DNA from: Sulfurimonas sp. HSL3-1
GTDB taxonomy: Bacteria > Campylobacterota > Campylobacteria > Campylobacterales > Sulfurimonadaceae
Direction of reading: 5' to 3'
Assembly: GCF_039645995.1 (NCBI RefSeq)
Contig: NZ_CP147920.1
Span: 930,001 to 994,000 of the forward strand
DNA length: 64,000 nt
The translations under genes were made by a program, and so were the position numbers. The notes beneath the pieces are model-generated. The model had not been told where the DNA came from. It saw only the letters and a list, made by a program, of their open reading frames with translations, and made no database searches. Below are positions 60,636 through 64,000 of this stretch, piece after piece. How positions within the stretch are numbered: position 1 is the stretch's first letter; each line of letters begins with the position of its first letter.

Positions 60636-61738
60636 TGGCCGGAATTACCTTAAACCCGGGACGCTGCGTACGGCAGCTCAGTACGCTGAGCACCTGCGAC
60701 AGCTGTATGACGGCATGCCCGACCGAGGCGCTTGTCGCAACGGAGAACGTCCCCGCCGTCAACCAGGCGGCCTGTGTGGGCTGCGGCGGATGTGCCGGGG
60801 CGTGTCCGACAGAGGCGATCAGTGTCGACGATTTCAGTGCAACGGAGTTCTTCTTTGCCTTTGCCGGCGATGCGGACAACCTCGTCTCCTGCCGGAAAAA
60901 CGTCCCCTGTATCGCGGCGCTCAGCGTCGACCACCTCTTTTCGCTTGCCTCCCTGAAGGGGGGGATCCGTCTCGATACGGGCCACTGCGAAGGGTGCGAG
61001 ATCGCCTCAACCTGCCGCCCGCAGTTCGAGGCGCGCGCCGAAGAGGCTTCCTACCTGCTCGATGCGATGATGAGCAGTGCCGGGATCGTTTTCGAAGATG
61101 CGGCCTTTGAAGAGGAAGCGGACGCGGAGGAGAGTGACCGCCGCGGCTTTCTGCGCGCGTTCAACCTGAAGACGCTGGCGGAGGGGAAGGCGAAGTTCGA
61201 ACGCGAGGTGGAGACGGCGACGGATGAACTGATCCGCCACCAGCTCGATTCGACGGCGATCGCCCAGCTGCGAAGCAAGACGCTGCCGGATAAACGCAAA
61301 CTGCTCTTTACCGCGATGAAACGGGCCGACCGTCCGTCGGAATACCACGTCGTCGACGCTTCCGAACTGACGCTGGCCTCCCAGAAGCTGATGGACGGCG
61401 ACAAATGTACGGCGTGCCAGATGTGCTACCGCGTCTGCCCGACGGGGGCGCTCACCAGCGACATCAAGGGGGCGAAGATCGATTTCGACGCGATGATGTG
61501 CGTGCGCTGCCATCTCTGCCATGATGTCTGCGAGCCGGACGCGCTGACACTGTCGTCCTCTTTCAACATGAAAGAGCTCTTTGAGCCGACGCAGCAGCGC
61601 CTCGTGACTTTCACTGTCCGTAACTGCGACGAGTGCGGCAACCCCTTTACCTCCCTTGCCGGGGAGCGGGTCTGCCACCGCTGCCGTATCGAGGAGGAGG
61701 AAGCACGCACCCTCTGGGGCATAGGAGAGGATCAGTGA
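60635..61738 (+). CDS. Polyferredoxin-type 4Fe-4S protein
   Basis: 367 residues, cytoplasmic. It has CDSCMTACP, CVGCGGCAGACP, a Cys-rich CEGCEIASTC region, a helical middle (about 165-235), then CTACQMCYRVCP and CVRCHLCHDVCEP, and a C-terminal CDECG ... CHRC that looks like a zinc finger. So at least four [4Fe-4S] clusters. Such proteins follow TorD-type genes in several Campylobacterota molybdoenzyme operons; probably electron supply or maturation of the enzyme. Confidence 0.8.
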   Translation: MAGITLNPGRCVRQLSTLSTCDSCMTACPTEALVATENVPAVNQAACVGCGGCAGACPTEAISVDDFSATEFFFAFAGDADNLVSCRKNVPCIAALSVDHLFSLASLKGGIRLDTGHCEGCEIASTCRPQFEARAEEASYLLDAMMSSAGIVFEDAAFEEEADAEESDRRGFLRAFNLKTLAEGKAKFEREVETATDELIRHQLDSTAIAQLRSKTLPDKRKLLFTAMKRADRPSEYHVVDASELTLASQKLMDGDKCTACQMCYRVCPTGALTSDIKGAKIDFDAMMCVRCHLCHDVCEPDALTLSSSFNMKELFEPTQQRLVTFTVRNCDECGNPFTSLAGERVCHRCRIEEEEARTLWGIGEDQ

Positions 61739-61745
61739 ATAGTGC

Positions 61746-61821
61746 AAAAAGCGCGGTTTGCTGCGCACGGACCTGCCGCCGAGGCAAACCCAGTGTTAAC
61801 GTAGGTTCAGGGGCTTTCAAG
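61746..61821 (-). repeat. Dispersed structured intergenic repeat, copy C (shorter, inverted)
   Basis: On the minus strand: GAAAGCCCCTGAACCTACG, TTAACACTGGGTTTGCCT, then GGCAGG and a 3' hairpin GTGCG-CAGCAAAC-CGCGC followed by TTTTT. It matches copies A and B in order but lacks about 40 bases in the middle, and the left stem is not preserved. It lies opposite to the flanking genes, so its terminator-like end acts on the minus strand only. Confidence 0.6.
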
Positions 61822-61877
61822 GAAACATCGCAAGCGAGCGGTACCCTTGTTTTGCTCCGGAACCGAATGGAGCCGAA

Positions 61878-62639
61878 ATGAACGAAGCCAATCAGATAAC
61901 ACAGGTAACGAAGCTGTATGGCTTCATTGCAGAAGAGGCGCAGCAGAACCGCTTTGCCGTCACCCTGAACAAGCGGTTCAAAGCCGCCGGAGACGATGCG
62001 ATGATGATCCCGATGAACATCCGTCCCGACGACTTTTACTTTACGCTTTCGAATATGAAGCAGTCGCACGTTAACGGTGCGGTCATCGGAGCAGAGTATC
62101 AGGATCAGGCGCTCGAAATCGTCGATGAGGCTTCGGAACTGTGCGAACGTACCGGGCTGTGCGATACCGTTGTCGTCGCGAACGGGCAGATGCACGGGGA
62201 GCTGCTCATGCCGCTCGCGCTGAAGCAGATGGCGGAGAAAAGCGGTGTGAAACGTCTCGCCCTGATCGGCGCCACGCCGCTCGCGGGGGCGGTGGCGCTG
62301 AGTTTTGTAGCCGGTACGGTCGCGATGTTCGATCCGTGGATCGAAGATCTGATGGCACTGCAGCAGCGCCTCGGCACCGAGCTCGACATCAACCGTCTGG
62401 CGGAGGGGATGGACATCGACCTTTCCGGGTACGATATGGTGATCAACCTCTCCGAGTTGACGGAGCTTTCGATGATCAGTGCCCTGCCGCCGCTGAACCT
62501 CGACCTCAAACAGCCCCGTCAGCCCTCGGCGCTGCAGCTGCGCTGCATTGAACTCGACCGTGCCTACAGCGGCTACGAGAGTCTGCTGGACATCATGACC
62601 GGGACGGTCTATAATTATTTGACAAAGGAAAAGAGATGA
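61878..62639 (+). CDS. Shikimate-dehydrogenase-like (AroE-fold) protein, active site not conserved
   Basis: 253 residues. The N-terminal half (KLYGFIAEEAQQNRFAVTLNKRFKAAGDDAMMIPMNIRPDDFYFTL then VNGAVIGAEYQ) follows the AroE substrate-domain pattern, and the second half has a Rossmann-like LALIGATPLAGAVALSFVAG. The catalytic Lys of AroE (usually in NVTxPxK) is replaced by the IGAEY segment, so it is probably not a shikimate dehydrogenase. Role unknown; it follows the molybdoenzyme operon and overlaps the next gene by 4 bases. Confidence 0.55.
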   Translation: MNEANQITQVTKLYGFIAEEAQQNRFAVTLNKRFKAAGDDAMMIPMNIRPDDFYFTLSNMKQSHVNGAVIGAEYQDQALEIVDEASELCERTGLCDTVVVANGQMHGELLMPLALKQMAEKSGVKRLALIGATPLAGAVALSFVAGTVAMFDPWIEDLMALQQRLGTELDINRLAEGMDIDLSGYDMVINLSELTELSMISALPPLNLDLKQPRQPSALQLRCIELDRAYSGYESLLDIMTGTVYNYLTKEKR

Positions 62640-63145
62640 ATCATCATGATCTGGATGACCTGAAAGCGGAATTCGACAAGTTCGTCCGCGAAAAATGTAC
62701 GACCGACGAGAAAGGCAACCCCGTCGAAAATGAATACGATGCCGGGGACGCCGTCGACGATGAGCCCGTTCCGGCATTCGTTGACGAGCTGGAGAACAAG
62801 CTGCTCGCACCGGTCCTCAGCGGTGTCTACCTCTCGCGTATCGACATCAAGCGCATCTCACAGGCCCTGGACGAATCGCTGCCGATTAAAGAGCGCAAGA
62901 AGATGATCAAGGCGCTTTTCCGCCATACGACCTCCAAAGAGTGGCTGCGCGGCGCATTCGACGAGATCAACAACCACATGGACGGACGTATTCTCATCTA
63001 CCGTCAGCTCGGGGAAGCCTTCCCGGCAACAAAAGCGATCTTTGACGAACATATCGCCAAGGCTGAGAAGACGAAGCGGATGTTCGACCAGATCGTCGCG
63101 GATTTCGAAGAGATCGAACCGACTGACGAGCCGATGATGGTGTAG
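62636..63145 (+). CDS. Conserved hypothetical protein, helical
   Basis: 169 residues, mostly charged helices, no membrane segment and no Cys apart from one in KCTTDEKG. I do not recognise the family. It overlaps the AroE-like gene by 4 bases, and both sit at the 3' end of the molybdoenzyme region, so a link to that enzyme's maturation is possible but unproven. Confidence 0.6.
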   Translation: MNHHDLDDLKAEFDKFVREKCTTDEKGNPVENEYDAGDAVDDEPVPAFVDELENKLLAPVLSGVYLSRIDIKRISQALDESLPIKERKKMIKALFRHTTSKEWLRGAFDEINNHMDGRILIYRQLGEAFPATKAIFDEHIAKAEKTKRMFDQIVADFEEIEPTDEPMMV

Positions 63146-63187
63146 GGCGTGCGCGTTACGCCTGTATGAGATACTATAAGGTTATGG

Positions 63188-63222
63188 TATAGTATATGCC
63201 TATAAACGGTGCCTCGCACCGT
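63188..63222 (+). promoter_or_regulatory. -10 box and 5' hairpin of the CigR-like gene
   Basis: TATAGT (63188-63193) then a perfect hairpin ACGGTGC-CTC-GCACCGT (63206-63222) ending directly against AAGGAG. The hairpin would sit near the very 5' end of the mRNA. Confidence 0.5.
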
Positions 63223-63233
63223 AAGGAGTTATT

Positions 63234-63545
63234 ATGAACAGAAGAGGTCTTCTTGCCCTTGCATGTATCGGAGCACTCTGTGTCTTCCCGGTCCAGGCGA
63301 AAAACGACAAACACGGTGATCTCCCTCCGGGGCTGCAGAAAAAAGCCCGCAGTGGCAAGCCCCTTCCTCCGGGCTGGCAGAAAAAGCTTCAAAGAGGCCA
63401 ACGGATCGATCGTGCTGTCTTTGAACAGGAAGCCGTGATTATCGCTCCCCGTGACCGTGACGGTCTCCTGACCGTCCGTATCGATGGTAAAGTGGCCCGG
63501 GTCGCTGAAAAAACGCTGGAAATCGTCGATATTCTCCAGCGGTAA
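63234..63545 (+). CDS. Small exported CigR/RcnB-like protein
   Basis: 103 residues: signal peptide (about 1-23), then a short repeat LPPGLQKKARSGKPLPPGWQKKL, a PPG-x2-KK pattern shared with CigR/RcnB-type periplasmic proteins, and a beta-strand-rich C-terminus (VIIAPRDRDGLLTVRIDGKVARV). Function unknown. Strong AAGGAG right after a hairpin; see the regulatory entry. Confidence 0.6.
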   Translation: MNRRGLLALACIGALCVFPVQAKNDKHGDLPPGLQKKARSGKPLPPGWQKKLQRGQRIDRAVFEQEAVIIAPRDRDGLLTVRIDGKVARVAEKTLEIVDILQR

Positions 63546-63624
63546 TCATGCGCGGCCTACGCTTTGCCGTGCCGCTCCCGGCGTGTCGGACGGCGCCGAT
63601 CCCTTTTTCCCGTCCGAGTAACCC

Positions 63625-64000
63625 ATGAGCTTTGAATTTCCCTGGCTGTTTTTACTGCTGCCCCCGCTATGGTACTGCCTCTACCGCTGCCGCGAACGTT
63701 TGAGCCCGCGCTATTTCGTCCATCTTGAATTTTTTGCCGTACGGCGGGGTTGGTTCAAATGGCTCTGGCTGCTGCGTTATTTTGCGGTGCTGCTGCTGGT
63801 CACTGCAATAGCCTCTCCCGTGACCGTCGACAAAGACGATCCGCTCAACCGCCAGGGGGTCGATGTCGTGCTGGCCCTCGATGCCAGCGGCTCGATGGGC
63901 GCCTCGGGCTTTGATCCGCAGAGCCGTGAGAGCCGCTTCGACATCGCCAGAAAGATCGCGAAGCACTTTATCGTTGACCGGATCGGGGATAACGCGGGGG
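63625..64000 (+). CDS. BatA-like von Willebrand factor A membrane protein (partial)
   Basis: Open to the right end of the window; about 125 residues are visible. It has an N-terminal membrane helix (FPWLFLLLPPLWYCLY), a second helix (LLRYFAVLLLVTAIASP) and the start of a vWA domain with MIDAS motif DASGSM (in LALDASGSMGAS). This is the BatA/aerotolerance layout; a MoxR ATPase and other Bat genes would be expected nearby outside the window. Confidence 0.75.
   Translation, partial: MSFEFPWLFLLLPPLWYCLYRCRERLSPRYFVHLEFFAVRRGWFKWLWLLRYFAVLLLVTAIASPVTVDKDDPLNRQGVDVVLALDASGSMGASGFDPQSRESRFDIARKIAKHFIVDRIGDNAG

Noticed and set aside
14835-61821. CRISPR array
   Set aside because: The three repeat copies are tens of kilobases apart, vary in length and lack spacers between direct repeats.

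Overview
The window looks like a GC-rich (about 57-60 % by eye) chromosome segment from a Campylobacterota (Epsilonproteobacteria) member, most plausibly a Sulfurimonas-like sulfur chemolithotroph. The evidence is gene order and gene content: sppA-mqnX next to aroQ-folK-flhG, ilvB-ilvH-lpxD, an aminodeoxyfutalosine (menaquinone) pathway deaminase, a single XerH-like recombinase, and a polysulfide-reductase-type molybdoenzyme operon. I see no rRNA, tRNA, CRISPR array, insertion sequence or prophage.

Layout. 223-1052: two small genes. 1234-6736 (minus): a TolC/adaptor/RND efflux operon whose pump is split into two overlapping genes. 7015-9509: a YfgM-like and a BamB-like envelope protein, then a Xer recombinase. 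9537-14432: a D-Ala-D-Ala dipeptidase, a cytochrome c, a 63-residue peptide followed by a radical SAM/SPASM enzyme (candidate RiPP locus), a PEBP protein, a YjdF protein and a diguanylate cyclase. 14470-21224: coaX, hisG, a methyltransferase, an outer-membrane protein, a ferritin-like protein, an Fe-S scaffold and YgiQ. 21237-25377: two paralogous sensor-kinase-like proteins. 25413-29255: S4 protein, trpD, tsaE, lptB, a DUF2400/TIGR02757 protein and a YbjN-like protein. 29379-30003: a lysine/alanine-rich histone-H1-like protein with a divergent small HTH-like gene. 30084-36906: CoA-binding protein, ilvA, gppA, ilvB, ilvH and two tandem lpxD genes. 36926-38312: a lower-GC insert (DUF4395 and an AraC regulator). 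38498-48349 (minus): aspC, vanZ-like, cysE, speA, hisS, tmk, coaD, ubiX, a PAS protein, sppA and mqnX. 48429-54639: aroQ, folK, flhG, a protein with a FliM-like N-terminus, cupin, aroK, a thioredoxin-like protein, ndh and hisD. 54965-63145: molybdoenzyme operon (Fe-S, NrfD and catalytic subunits, TorD chaperone, polyferredoxin) with two accessory genes. 63234-64000: a small exported protein and the start of a BatA-like vWA protein.

How the genes work together. Most of the window is housekeeping (amino acids, CoA, lipid A and LPS export, tRNA modification, quinone synthesis) in tightly packed operons with many 4-bp start/stop overlaps. The energy-specific part is the 54965-61738 operon: electrons from or to the quinone pool pass through the NrfD-type membrane subunit and the four-cluster Fe-S protein to a Tat-exported molybdopterin enzyme matured by the TorD-like chaperone.

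The most interesting signals are: the peptide plus radical SAM/SPASM pair at 10946-12272; a three-copy dispersed intergenic repeat with a covarying hairpin and a terminator-like 3' end (14835, 27774 and 61746); a roughly 220-base unannotated structured-RNA candidate at 45493-45714; three genes whose -10 boxes predict leaderless mRNAs; and the histone-like gene behind a near-consensus promoter followed by a 24-bp perfect palindrome.
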